From: Reyranella sp.
GTDB lineage: Bacteria; Pseudomonadota; Alphaproteobacteria; Reyranellales; Reyranellaceae
Assembly (NCBI RefSeq): GCF_004296935.1
Contig: NZ_SCVH01000058.1
Location: 1 to 33,816 of the forward strand
Direction: 5' to 3'
DNA length: 33,816 nt
The position numbers and the translations under genes are program-made. This document shows, piece after piece, positions 14,166 through 21,592 of this stretch. Each line of letters begins with the position of its first letter. The first letter of the stretch is position 1. The notes beneath the pieces were generated by a model, which had not been told where the DNA came from, made no database searches, and saw only the letters and a list, made by a program, of their open reading frames with translations.

Positions 14166-15320
14166 CTACTCCGCCGCCAGCGCGGGGCCGCCGTTGCTGA
14201 CTCGCAATTCGTCCAGCACCTCACGGACGGCCGCGAGGGCACCCTTCATATGCTCAGGGTAGAGGCGGCCGATGCAGCCCATGCGGAAGGAATCGGCCAC
14301 CGTGAGCTTGCCGGGATAGATCACGTAGCCGCGGTCCTTCAGCCCGTCATAGAAGCGCTGGAAGACGAACTTGGGATCGGTCGGCATGTGGAAGGTGACG
14401 ATGATCGGCGCCTGCAGATCGTTGGGCAGCAGGGTCTGGAAGCCCATGGCGCGCATGCCGTCGATCAGCACCTTGGCATTGTCGCGGTAGCGCTTGCCGC
14501 GGCCGGCGACGCCGCCCTCGGCCGCATGCTCCTCGATCGCCTTGCCCAGCGCCACGATGACGTGGATCGGCGGCGTGAAGCGGTACTGGCCGGTGCGGGC
14601 AAAGGCCTCGGCCTGGTCGAACAGGTCGAGCACCAGGGTGGTGGCGTTGCCCTTGCATTCGGCGAGCGCGGTGTTGCGGCAGACCACGAAGCCCAGGCCC
14701 GGCACGCCTTCGAGGCACTTGTTCGAGGAAGCGGCCAGCGCATCGTAATGGATCTTGCGGGCATCGATCTCTAGGGCGCCGAAGGCACTCATCGAATCGA
14801 CCAGCAAGCGGCGGCCGGCCTTGGCCACGATGGCGGCAACCTCGGCGATGGGATTGAGGATGCCCGAGGTTGTCTCGCAATGGACGGCAAAGACGTGGGT
14901 GATGGCCTTGTCGTCGGCCAGCATCTTCTCGAGTCTGCCAAGGTCTGGCGGCGTGTCCTCAGGCGTCTCGAGCGAAGCCGTGGCGCGGCCGGCGATCTGG
15001 GCGATCTTCAAGGCACGCTGACCGTAGGCGCCGTTGATGAGGACCAGCAGCTTGCCTGCTTTCGGCACGAAGGAGGTGATCATCGCCTCGACGGCGAAGG
15101 TGCCCGAGCCCTGCACCGGCACGGTGACGTGAGATCCCTGGGCACCGGCCAGCTCGACGATCCTGTCGAGCACCATCTTGTTGATGGCAAGGAAGCCCGC
15201 GTCGCGCGAGCCCCAGTCGTGGACCATGGCCTGCTTCACGCTGGCCGAGGTGGTGAGCGGGCCCGGCGTCAGCAGCAGCGGATCGCCGGTTTCGGAGGCG
15301 GCAGGTTTCTTGGCTGTCAT
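14166..15320 (-). CDS. phnW: 2-aminoethylphosphonate:pyruvate aminotransferase PhnW
   Basis: A 384-aa class V, PLP-dependent aminotransferase that transfers the amino group of 2-aminoethylphosphonate to pyruvate, giving phosphonoacetaldehyde and alanine. The start region LLLTPGPLTTSASVKQAMVHDWGSRD is characteristic of PhnW. QGSGTFAVEAMI contacts the cofactor phosphate, VDSMSAFGALEID carries the Asp that pairs with the PLP ring nitrogen, and the Schiff-base Lys is in ASSNKCLEGVPGLGF. YRFTPPIHVIVAL and the late DSFRMGCIGRL arginine are also conserved. First gene of phnWAY. It is divergent from a LysR regulator with a 74-base promoter spacer. No phosphonate permease is in the window. Confidence 0.95.
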   Translation of the reverse strand: MTAKKPAASETGDPLLLTPGPLTTSASVKQAMVHDWGSRDAGFLAINKMVLDRIVELAGAQGSHVTVPVQGSGTFAVEAMITSFVPKAGKLLVLINGAYGQRALKIAQIAGRATASLETPEDTPPDLGRLEKMLADDKAITHVFAVHCETTSGILNPIAEVAAIVAKAGRRLLVDSMSAFGALEIDARKIHYDALAASSNKCLEGVPGLGFVVCRNTALAECKGNATTLVLDLFDQAEAFARTGQYRFTPPIHVIVALGKAIEEHAAEGGVAGRGKRYRDNAKVLIDGMRAMGFQTLLPNDLQAPIIVTFHMPTDPKFVFQRFYDGLKDRGYVIYPGKLTVADSFRMGCIGRLYPEHMKGALAAVREVLDELRVSNGGPALAAE

Positions 15321-15394
15321 GAGGCGGGATGATCGGCTCGCGTCTTCTATCCGTCCAGTATATATTCCATATGCTACCTATAGGTTTCGCATAT
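15321..15394. promoter_or_regulatory. Divergent phnW / lysR control region with nested palindromes
   Basis: This 74-base spacer becomes strongly AT-rich on the lysR side. It contains ATATGC (15369-15374) and GCATAT (15389-15394) as inverted arms about 20 bases centre to centre. The perfect 10-bp palindrome ACCTATAGGT (15376-15385) sits between them. LysR-type regulators normally bind such dyads between their own gene and a divergent target and thereby repress themselves and activate the operon. The downstream arm abuts the lysR ATG at 15395. Assignment as LysR site is inference from layout. Confidence 0.5.
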
Positions 15395-16261
15395 ATGACG
15401 CCCACCCAGCTCCGCGCCTTCCATCTCGTGGCCGAATCCGGCTCCTTCTCCGCTGCCGCTCGCGCCTCGGGCCTCAGCCAGCCCAATCTGTCGGGCCAGG
15501 TGACGGCGCTGGAGAAGGCCTATGGCGTGCATCTGTTCGACCGCCGCGGCCGCAGCGTGACGCCGACCGAAACCGGCCGGCAGCTGCACGGCGTCACCAC
15601 GCGGCTGTTTGCCCTCAACGACGAGGCCCGCGCCCTCCTCGCAGGCGAGCAGGCGCTGACCCGCGGCCACCTCCGGATCGCGGCCGACTCGGCCCACCAT
15701 GTCGTGCCGATCATGGCGGCGCTGCGAAAGCGCGCAGGCGGCCTCACCTTTGCGCTCTCGATCGACAATTCCGCCGTCGTGCTCGAACGCCTGCTGCGCC
15801 ACGAGGCCGATGTCGCCGTCATGGCCAAGAGCGTGTCGGACCCGCGCCTGCACGCTGTCCGGCTGCACACCGACCGCGTGGTGTTGTTCGCCCCGGCCAA
15901 ACACCCGCTGGCCAAGAAAGGCCGCGCTCCCCTCGCCGCCCTCAACGGCCAGGAGCTGGTGCTGCGCGAGCGCGGCTCGATCACCCGCGAGGTGCTCGAG
16001 CAGGCGATGGCGGCGGCCGACGTCCGGCCAAGCTCCATCGTCGAAGTGCAAACGCGCGAAGGCGTGCGCGAGGCGGTGGCGGCGGGCTTCGGTGTCGGCG
16101 CGGTGTTCGCGAGCGAGCTCGGCGAGGACCGCCGCTTCAGGCGCATCACCGTCGCGGACAGCGATCTCGCCGTGGCCGAATATGCGCTCTGTCTGCAGGA
16201 GCGCCGCCGTGTTGCCTTGGTGCGGGCGTTCATGGACGAGGCGACGCGGCTTGCCTCCTGA
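15395..16261 (+). CDS. LysR-family regulator, probable activator of phnWAY
   Basis: A 288-aa LTTR of usual size. The N-terminal winged helix reads MTPTQLRAFHLVAESGSFSAAARASGLSQPNLSGQV with TALEKAYGVHLFDRRGRSVTPTETG completing it. The effector-binding domain begins near residue 90 (GHLRIAADSAHHVVPIMAAL) and holds two alpha/beta lobes. The serine-rich SADSAHH and EVQTREGVREAVAAGFGVG segments are where the coinducer usually binds. Start: ATG at 15395 gives the canonical LTTR N-terminus; an in-frame extension to 15329 would overlap the control region. Divergence from phnW makes aminoethylphosphonate or a breakdown product the likely inducer, as for PhnR-type LysR proteins beside other phn operons. 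That link is inference. Confidence 0.9.
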   Translation: MTPTQLRAFHLVAESGSFSAAARASGLSQPNLSGQVTALEKAYGVHLFDRRGRSVTPTETGRQLHGVTTRLFALNDEARALLAGEQALTRGHLRIAADSAHHVVPIMAALRKRAGGLTFALSIDNSAVVLERLLRHEADVAVMAKSVSDPRLHAVRLHTDRVVLFAPAKHPLAKKGRAPLAALNGQELVLRERGSITREVLEQAMAAADVRPSSIVEVQTREGVREAVAAGFGVGAVFASELGEDRRFRRITVADSDLAVAEYALCLQERRRVALVRAFMDEATRLAS

Positions 16262-16330
16262 GTTCATCGACGTAACAAAACAGTCAAAAAACTTTAACCG
16301 ACGCGCCGCGAGGCGTAGGATTCGCCGATC

Positions 16331-18010
16331 ATGCATGGCATCGAAACGGTCCTGAACGTCCTGGGCAGCGTGGCCCTGCTGCTGTGGGGCGTGCGCATGG
16401 TCCGCACCGGCCTGACCCGCGCCTTTGGCGCCACGCTACGCCGTGCCATCGCCGCCTGTTCGCGCAACCGCTTCACCGCCTTCGCGGGCGGCCTTGCCGT
16501 CACCGGCCTGCTGCAATCGAGCACGGCCACGGCGCTGTTGCTCTCCTCTTTCGCCGGCCGCGGCCTGATCCCGCTGTCGATCGCGCTCGCCGTCATGCTG
16601 GGCGCCGACGTCGGCACCACGATCGCGGCACAGGTGCTGTCGTTCGATCTCGGCTGGGTGTCACCGCTGCTGATCGGCGCGGGCGTGATCTCCTTCCTGT
16701 CGAGCGAGTCCGAGAAGGCCCGCCATCTCGGCCGCGTTGCCATCGGGCTCGGCCTGATGCTGCTGTCGCTGAAGCTGCTGGCGCTCGCCACCCTGCCGCT
16801 GCGCAGCGCACCGGCCTTCATGGCCGCGCTCCAGGGCCTGCAGGACGAGTATGTGATCGCCGTCGTGCTGGCCATCCTCGCCACCTGGTTCGTGCATTCG
16901 AGCCTGTCCATCGTGCTGCTGATCGTGTCATTTGCCGCCAGCGGCCTCGTCGAGCCCAGACTCGCATTGGCCCTGGTGATCGGCGCCAATATCGGCGGTG
17001 CGCTGGCGCCCTACATGGCGCAGGCCGGCGCGGACGTGAAGGCGCGCCGCGTACCGCTCGCCAACCTGATCACGCGCACCATCGTGGGCCTCGTCCTCCT
17101 GCCCTTCCTGGGTCCGGCGCTGCAGGCCATGACCTGGGTCGATCCTTCGGCGACGCGCCTCGCGGTCAACTTCCACACCGCCTTCAACATCGCCACGGCA
17201 ATCCTGTTCCTGCCCCTGATCGACGTGGTCGCCTGGGCCTGCCGCCGCCTGTTGCCCGACAAGCCGGTGGCCGACGATCCCGGCAGGCCGCGCCATCTCG
17301 ACCCCAACGTCCTCGACTCGCCCGCCGAGGCCCTGGGCTGTGCACTGCGCGAGACGCTGAACCTCGGCGACCGCGTCGCCGACATGCTGCGCCAGACGAT
17401 GGATGTCTTCGAGCGCAACGACCCCAAGGCCGTGAAGGCAATCGAGGCCGCCGACGACGCGGTCGACCGGCTTTACGAGGCGATCAAGCTCTACCTCATC
17501 CAGACCTCGCACAACGAACTCGGCGACGAGGATGGCAAGCGCTATGTCGAGATCCTGACCTTCACGACCAACCTCGAGCATATCGGCGACATCATCGACA
17601 AGAACCTGATGGAACTCGCGGCCAAGAAGATCAGGAACCGCTATGCCTTCTCACCCGAGGGCACGGCCGAGCTCAAGGCCTTCCACGCCCGCGTGCTGGA
17701 GAACCTTGGCCTGGCGCTGAACGTCTTCACCACCCGCGACAGCGCGCTGGCCCGCCGCCTGGTCGCCGAGAAGACCGCCATGCGCGAGGCCGAAGCGCGC
17801 GCCGCCGACAGCCACTACGCGCGCCTGCGCGAGGGCCGTCCGGAATCGATCGAGACCAGCTCGATCCACATGGACGTGATCCGCGATTTCAAGCGCATCA
17901 ACGGCCACCTGACGTCGGTCGCCTACCCGATCCTCGAAGCCGCCGGCGAACTGGCCGACACGCGCCTCAAGGAGGCTCAGCCCTTGATACGGGCGCCGGC
18001 GGGATCGTAG
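16331..18010 (+). CDS. Na+/phosphate cotransporter (PNaS family) with PhoU-like C-terminal domain
   Basis: A 559-aa NptA/YjbB-type protein. Residues 1 to about 310 are the transporter with two inverted Na/Pi repeats. The first carries the signature GLLQSSTATALLLSSF; in the second the equivalent reads FVHSSLSIVLLIVSF. GADVGTTIAAQ and GANIGGALAPYMAQ are the paired follow-on motifs. From about residue 330 a soluble, helical PhoU-like region follows (LNLGDRVADMLRQTMDVF, EHIGDIIDKNLMELAAKK). It would move phosphate across the inner membrane, and YjbB homologues can export it. It lies 69 bases after the lysR gene next to phnWAY, whose final step releases phosphate. The A-rich spacer (16274-16297) has only weak Pho-box likeness. 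Its last 34 bases overlap the convergent dehydrogenase gene. Confidence 0.9.
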   Translation: MHGIETVLNVLGSVALLLWGVRMVRTGLTRAFGATLRRAIAACSRNRFTAFAGGLAVTGLLQSSTATALLLSSFAGRGLIPLSIALAVMLGADVGTTIAAQVLSFDLGWVSPLLIGAGVISFLSSESEKARHLGRVAIGLGLMLLSLKLLALATLPLRSAPAFMAALQGLQDEYVIAVVLAILATWFVHSSLSIVLLIVSFAASGLVEPRLALALVIGANIGGALAPYMAQAGADVKARRVPLANLITRTIVGLVLLPFLGPALQAMTWVDPSATRLAVNFHTAFNIATAILFLPLIDVVAWACRRLLPDKPVADDPGRPRHLDPNVLDSPAEALGCALRETLNLGDRVADMLRQTMDVFERNDPKAVKAIEAADDAVDRLYEAIKLYLIQTSHNELGDEDGKRYVEILTFTTNLEHIGDIIDKNLMELAAKKIRNRYAFSPEGTAELKAFHARVLENLGLALNVFTTRDSALARRLVAEKTAMREAEARAADSHYARLREGRPESIETSSIHMDVIRDFKRINGHLTSVAYPILEAAGELADTRLKEAQPLIRAPAGS

Positions 18011-20430
18011 GGGCAGCGCAACGACACCTTGGCCGCAAGGCGTTTTCCGGCGAGATCGACCTCGAAGCGGCCACCCTCGAGCCAGGCGGCATCGATGCCC
18101 GCGCCGTCCGCACGCCTGACATAGCCCATCCCGACCGACGCGCCGATCGTGTGGCCGTAACCGGCCGATGTGAGATCACCGACCGGCTTGCCGTCGCGCA
18201 GCAGCGCCTCGCCACCCCACAGCAGCGGCTCGCCGTCGGCCAGCACGACCGATACCAGCCGTCGCATCAGCGGCTTGGCCTTGGCCTCGACCAGCGCCTT
18301 GTGGCCAATGAAGCCCCCCGGCTTGTCGAGCTTCACCGCCCACCCGAGGCCCGCCTGGAAGGGATTGTCGTCGGGCGTGAGCTCGCGGCCCCAGGCGCGA
18401 TAGCCCTTCTCCAGGCGCAGCGTGTCGACGGCGTAGTAGCCGGCGTCGCGCAGGCCGAATTCGATGCCCGCCTCGTGCAGGGTCTCGAACACGGTGACCG
18501 CGAACTCGACCGGCACATAGAGCTCCCAGCCCAGTTCGCCCATGTAGGTGCGGCGCGAGGCGAGTACGGTCGCATAGCCGACGCCGATCTCGCGGATGGT
18601 GGCGAAGGGAAAGGCCTCGTTGGAAAAGTCGGCGCGGCTCACCTTCTGCAACAGGGCACGGCTCAAGGGCCCCATGACCGAGAGCACGGTCCATGCCGCC
18701 GTCACGTCGGTCAAAGTGGCATGCGCGCCCTCCGGCATGTGGCGGCCGATCCAGTCGGCGTCGCGCGTCACCTGGGCCGAGCCGGTTACGATCATGAATT
18801 TGTCACGCGCGATGCGAGCGATGGTGAGATCGCTCTCGAAGGTCCCACGGTCGTTCAGCAGTCCGGTGTAGACCGTGCGGCCCACCGGCACGGCGACGTC
18901 ATTGGCGGAGAGATGCTGCAACACCTTCTCGGCGTCGCGGCCCTGCACCAGGAACTTGCCGAACGAGGTTTCGTCGACGACCGTGACGCCCTCGCGGGTA
19001 GCGCGATGCTCGGCCCCGACATGGTCGAACCATTCGCCGCGTCCCCAGCCATACTGCATGTCCGGAGACTTTCCGGTGCCGGCAAACCAGTTCGGCCGTT
19101 CCCAGCCCATCTTGTTGCCGAACCAGGCGCCGCGCGCCTTGAGCCGGTCATAGAGCGGCGAACGGCGGAAAGGCCGGCCGCTCTCCTGCTCGCGCTGCGG
19201 CCACGGCATCTTGTAGTGCAGGCCGAGCGTCTCGGCGACGCGCGCCCGCAGCCAGGAATCGTTGCCGTGGAATCCCGCAAAGCGGCGGATATCGACCGGC
19301 CAGAGATCCATGGTGGGCTCGCCGGCCACGATCCATTCTGCCAATGCCATGCCGGCGCCACCCGAACTGGCAATGCCCATCGAGTTGAAGCCGGCGCCGA
19401 CGAAGAAGCCTCTCAGGTTCGGGGCCTCGCCCAGAATGTAGTTGAGGTCCGGCGTAAAGCTCTCGGGGCCGTTCATAAAAGTCTTGATGCCGGTCTTCTC
19501 CAACGCCGGGACGCGGATCAGGGCGTTGTCCATCAGGATCTGGAACTGGTCCCAGTCGTCCGGCAGCATGCCGAACTCGAAGTCGTCGGGAATGACGTCC
19601 TTGTTCCACGGCTTGGCGTCGGGCTCGAAACCGCCCATCAGGAGGCCGCCGACCTCCTCCTTGAAGTAGATGTAGCCGTCGGGATCGCGCATTACCGGCA
19701 GGTCGCGCGGCACGTTCTCCATCTTCTCGGTGACGATGTACATGTGCTCGCAGGAATAGAGCGGCACGGTGACTCCGACCATGCGTCCGACCTGGCGCGC
19801 CCACTGGCCCCCGCAGTTGACCACGATCTCAGCGGTGATCGGCCCTTCGGTGGTCTGCACGCCAGTGACGCGACCGTCTTTGGTGTCGATCGAGGTGACG
19901 CGCGTCTTCTCGAAGATGCGGACACCGCCATTGCGCGCACCCTTGGCCAGCGCCTGGGTGATGTCGGCCGGATTGGCCTTGCCGTCACCCGGCAGCCACA
20001 CCGCCCCCACCAGATCGTCGGTCCGCATGATGGGATATTTGTCGCCAGCCTCTTTGGGCGTGAGCGGTTCGCAAGCCACGCCTTGGGCATTTGCCATGGC
20101 CACCGAGCGGCGCAACAGCACCATGCGCTCCTCGGTCCGCGCCACCGAAAGCGAACCGCACTGCTTCCAGCCGGTGGCGAGGCCGGTCTCCGCCTCGAGC
20201 TTGGCATAGAGATCGGTGCTGTAGCGGATCAGTCGCGTCAGGTTCTGGTAGCTGCGGAGCTGGCCGACGAGTCCGGCGGCATGCCAGGTCGTGCCACCAC
20301 TCAACCGCCCCTGCTCGAGCAGCACCACGTCCTTCCATCCGAGCTTGGCCAGATGATAGGCCGTCGAGCAACCCATGATGCCGCCACCAATGATGACGAC
20401 GCGGGCCTGGGTGGGGAAATTCGGTGCCAT
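17977..20430 (-). CDS. Dimethylglycine/sarcosine dehydrogenase-family flavoprotein (FAD + GcvT-like)
   Basis: An 817-aa two-module enzyme of DMGDH/SARDH type, which oxidises N-methyl groups of glycine derivatives and hands the carbon to tetrahydrofolate. The N-terminal DAO domain has the dinucleotide motif VVIIGGGIMGCSTAYHLAKLG and SGGTTWHAAGLVGQ, where the His is the expected covalent FAD site. It runs to about residue 400 (GFFVGAGFNSMGIASSGGAG). From about residue 440 the FAO_M linker and GCV_T folate module follow (WFDHVGAEHRATREGVTVVD, GELGWELYVP, YAVDTLRLEKGYRAWGRELT). It is the last gene of the hyuA operon, starting 1 base after the iron-ADH stop. The paralogue at the left edge shows the genome carries several. 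Substrate could be sarcosine, dimethylglycine or another N-methyl amine. Confidence 0.9.
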   Translation of the reverse strand: MAPNFPTQARVVIIGGGIMGCSTAYHLAKLGWKDVVLLEQGRLSGGTTWHAAGLVGQLRSYQNLTRLIRYSTDLYAKLEAETGLATGWKQCGSLSVARTEERMVLLRRSVAMANAQGVACEPLTPKEAGDKYPIMRTDDLVGAVWLPGDGKANPADITQALAKGARNGGVRIFEKTRVTSIDTKDGRVTGVQTTEGPITAEIVVNCGGQWARQVGRMVGVTVPLYSCEHMYIVTEKMENVPRDLPVMRDPDGYIYFKEEVGGLLMGGFEPDAKPWNKDVIPDDFEFGMLPDDWDQFQILMDNALIRVPALEKTGIKTFMNGPESFTPDLNYILGEAPNLRGFFVGAGFNSMGIASSGGAGMALAEWIVAGEPTMDLWPVDIRRFAGFHGNDSWLRARVAETLGLHYKMPWPQREQESGRPFRRSPLYDRLKARGAWFGNKMGWERPNWFAGTGKSPDMQYGWGRGEWFDHVGAEHRATREGVTVVDETSFGKFLVQGRDAEKVLQHLSANDVAVPVGRTVYTGLLNDRGTFESDLTIARIARDKFMIVTGSAQVTRDADWIGRHMPEGAHATLTDVTAAWTVLSVMGPLSRALLQKVSRADFSNEAFPFATIREIGVGYATVLASRRTYMGELGWELYVPVEFAVTVFETLHEAGIEFGLRDAGYYAVDTLRLEKGYRAWGRELTPDDNPFQAGLGWAVKLDKPGGFIGHKALVEAKAKPLMRRLVSVVLADGEPLLWGGEALLRDGKPVGDLTSAGYGHTIGASVGMGYVRRADGAGIDAAWLEGGRFEVDLAGKRLAAKVSLRCPYDPAGARIKG

Positions 20431-20431
20431 G

Positions 20432-21592
20432 TCAGAGACGCCCGCTCACGGCCGCGTCGTACATCTTGCGCATCTCGGGCACGCCCACCTTCACCGGATT
20501 GCCGCCGGCCGTCGGATCGACGGCAGCCATCTCGGCGAACTTGTCGAGATGTTCGACCTTCACGCCGAGCTCGGCCAGCGTGTGCGGGATGCCGATTTCG
20601 CGGCGGAGGTCGAGCGTCCACTGCATGAAGCCGTCGAAGGTCGGGCTGCGCAGGTCGAGCCAGCGCGCAAGGCGCACGATCTTGTCTTCGATGGCAGCGC
20701 GGTTGAACTTCACCACGTAGGGCATCGCGACGGCATTCGTGAGCCCATGGTGCGTGTCGAGCACAGCACCCACGGGATGGGAAAGCGAATGGATCGCGCC
20801 CAGGCCCTTCTGGAACGCGGTCGACCCCATCTGCGAGGCCGCCAGCATGTGGCCGCGCGCCTCGATATCGCGCCCGTCCTTCACGACACGCACGAGGTTC
20901 TCCTTCACGAGGCGCATGCCCTCGACCGCGATCCCCTCGGCATAGGGGTGATAGCCCGGCGCGCAATAGGCTTCGAAGCAGTGGATGAAGGCATCCATGC
21001 CGGTGCCCGCCGTGAGCTTGGCCGGCAGGCCGACGGTGAGCTCCGGGTCGGCGATGACGATCGTGGGCATCATCTTCGGGTGGAAGATCACCTTCTTCGT
21101 GTGGGTCTTCTCGTCGGTGATCACCGAGGCGCGGCCGGTCTCCGAGCCGGTCCCAGCGGTCGTCGGCACAGCGATCGACGGGTAGATGCCGGCCGGATTG
21201 GCGCGTGTCCACCAGTCACCGATATCCTCGAAGTCCCACATCGGCCGGGTCTGGCCCGCCATGAAGGCGATGGCCTTGGCGGTGTCGATGCCGCTGCCGC
21301 CGCCCCAGGCGATTACGCCGTCACTCTTGCCGGCGCGCAGCACACGAATGCCGGCCTCCACATTGGCGGCGACCGGATTGGGTTTGATCTCGCTGAACAG
21401 CGACACCTCGATGCCGGATTTGCGCAGATTCGTCAGCGCATCGGAAATCATCGGCAGCTTGGCAAGGCAAGGGTCGGTGACCAGCAGCGGCCGTCTAAGG
21501 CCGACCGCCTTGCAGGCATCGGGCAGCTCCTTGATGCGGCCGGCGCCGAACCTGATCGAGGTCGGATAGTTCCAGTTGCCGACGAGGGACAT
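20432..21592 (-). CDS. Iron-containing (group III) alcohol dehydrogenase
   Basis: A 386-aa NAD(P)-dependent dehydrogenase with a Rossmann-like N-terminal half (LLVTDPCLAKLPM; AWGGGSGIDTAKAIAFMAG is the cofactor motif) and an all-helical metal-binding half. The Fe2+/Zn2+ ligands are in place: Asp and His in GTGMDAFIHCFEAYCAPGYH, and two His in GAIHSLSHPVGAVLDTHHG. The group includes 1,3-propanediol, lactaldehyde, hydroxybutyrate and methanol dehydrogenases, so the substrate is open. The ATG at 21592 overlaps the last base of the upstream stop (TGATG), fixing the start; an open frame to 21661 is a shadow of the glutamine-synthetase-like gene. Position in the operon suggests it oxidises or reduces an alcohol/aldehyde intermediate of the same pathway. 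Confidence 0.9.
   Translation of the reverse strand: MSLVGNWNYPTSIRFGAGRIKELPDACKAVGLRRPLLVTDPCLAKLPMISDALTNLRKSGIEVSLFSEIKPNPVAANVEAGIRVLRAGKSDGVIAWGGGSGIDTAKAIAFMAGQTRPMWDFEDIGDWWTRANPAGIYPSIAVPTTAGTGSETGRASVITDEKTHTKKVIFHPKMMPTIVIADPELTVGLPAKLTAGTGMDAFIHCFEAYCAPGYHPYAEGIAVEGMRLVKENLVRVVKDGRDIEARGHMLAASQMGSTAFQKGLGAIHSLSHPVGAVLDTHHGLTNAVAMPYVVKFNRAAIEDKIVRLARWLDLRSPTFDGFMQWTLDLRREIGIPHTLAELGVKVEHLDKFAEMAAVDPTAGGNPVKVGVPEMRKMYDAAVSGRL

Noticed and set aside
11697-14774. A 1025-codon plus-strand open frame opposite phnY, phnA and phnW
   Set aside because: It lies entirely antisense to three genes with intact catalytic motifs. Its translation is rich in H, D, G, R and V with no domain, as expected for a high-GC shadow frame.
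16274-16297. A Pho box before the Na+/Pi cotransporter gene
   Set aside because: The A-rich stretch has AACA/AGTCA elements, but the 7-bp repeats spaced by 4 do not match CTGTCAT well enough to annotate.
16384-20628. A 1414-codon plus-strand open frame across the symporter and dehydrogenase genes
   Set aside because: It runs in a shadow frame of the symporter and then antisense to the dehydrogenase; low-complexity RRP-rich translation and no ribosome-binding site.
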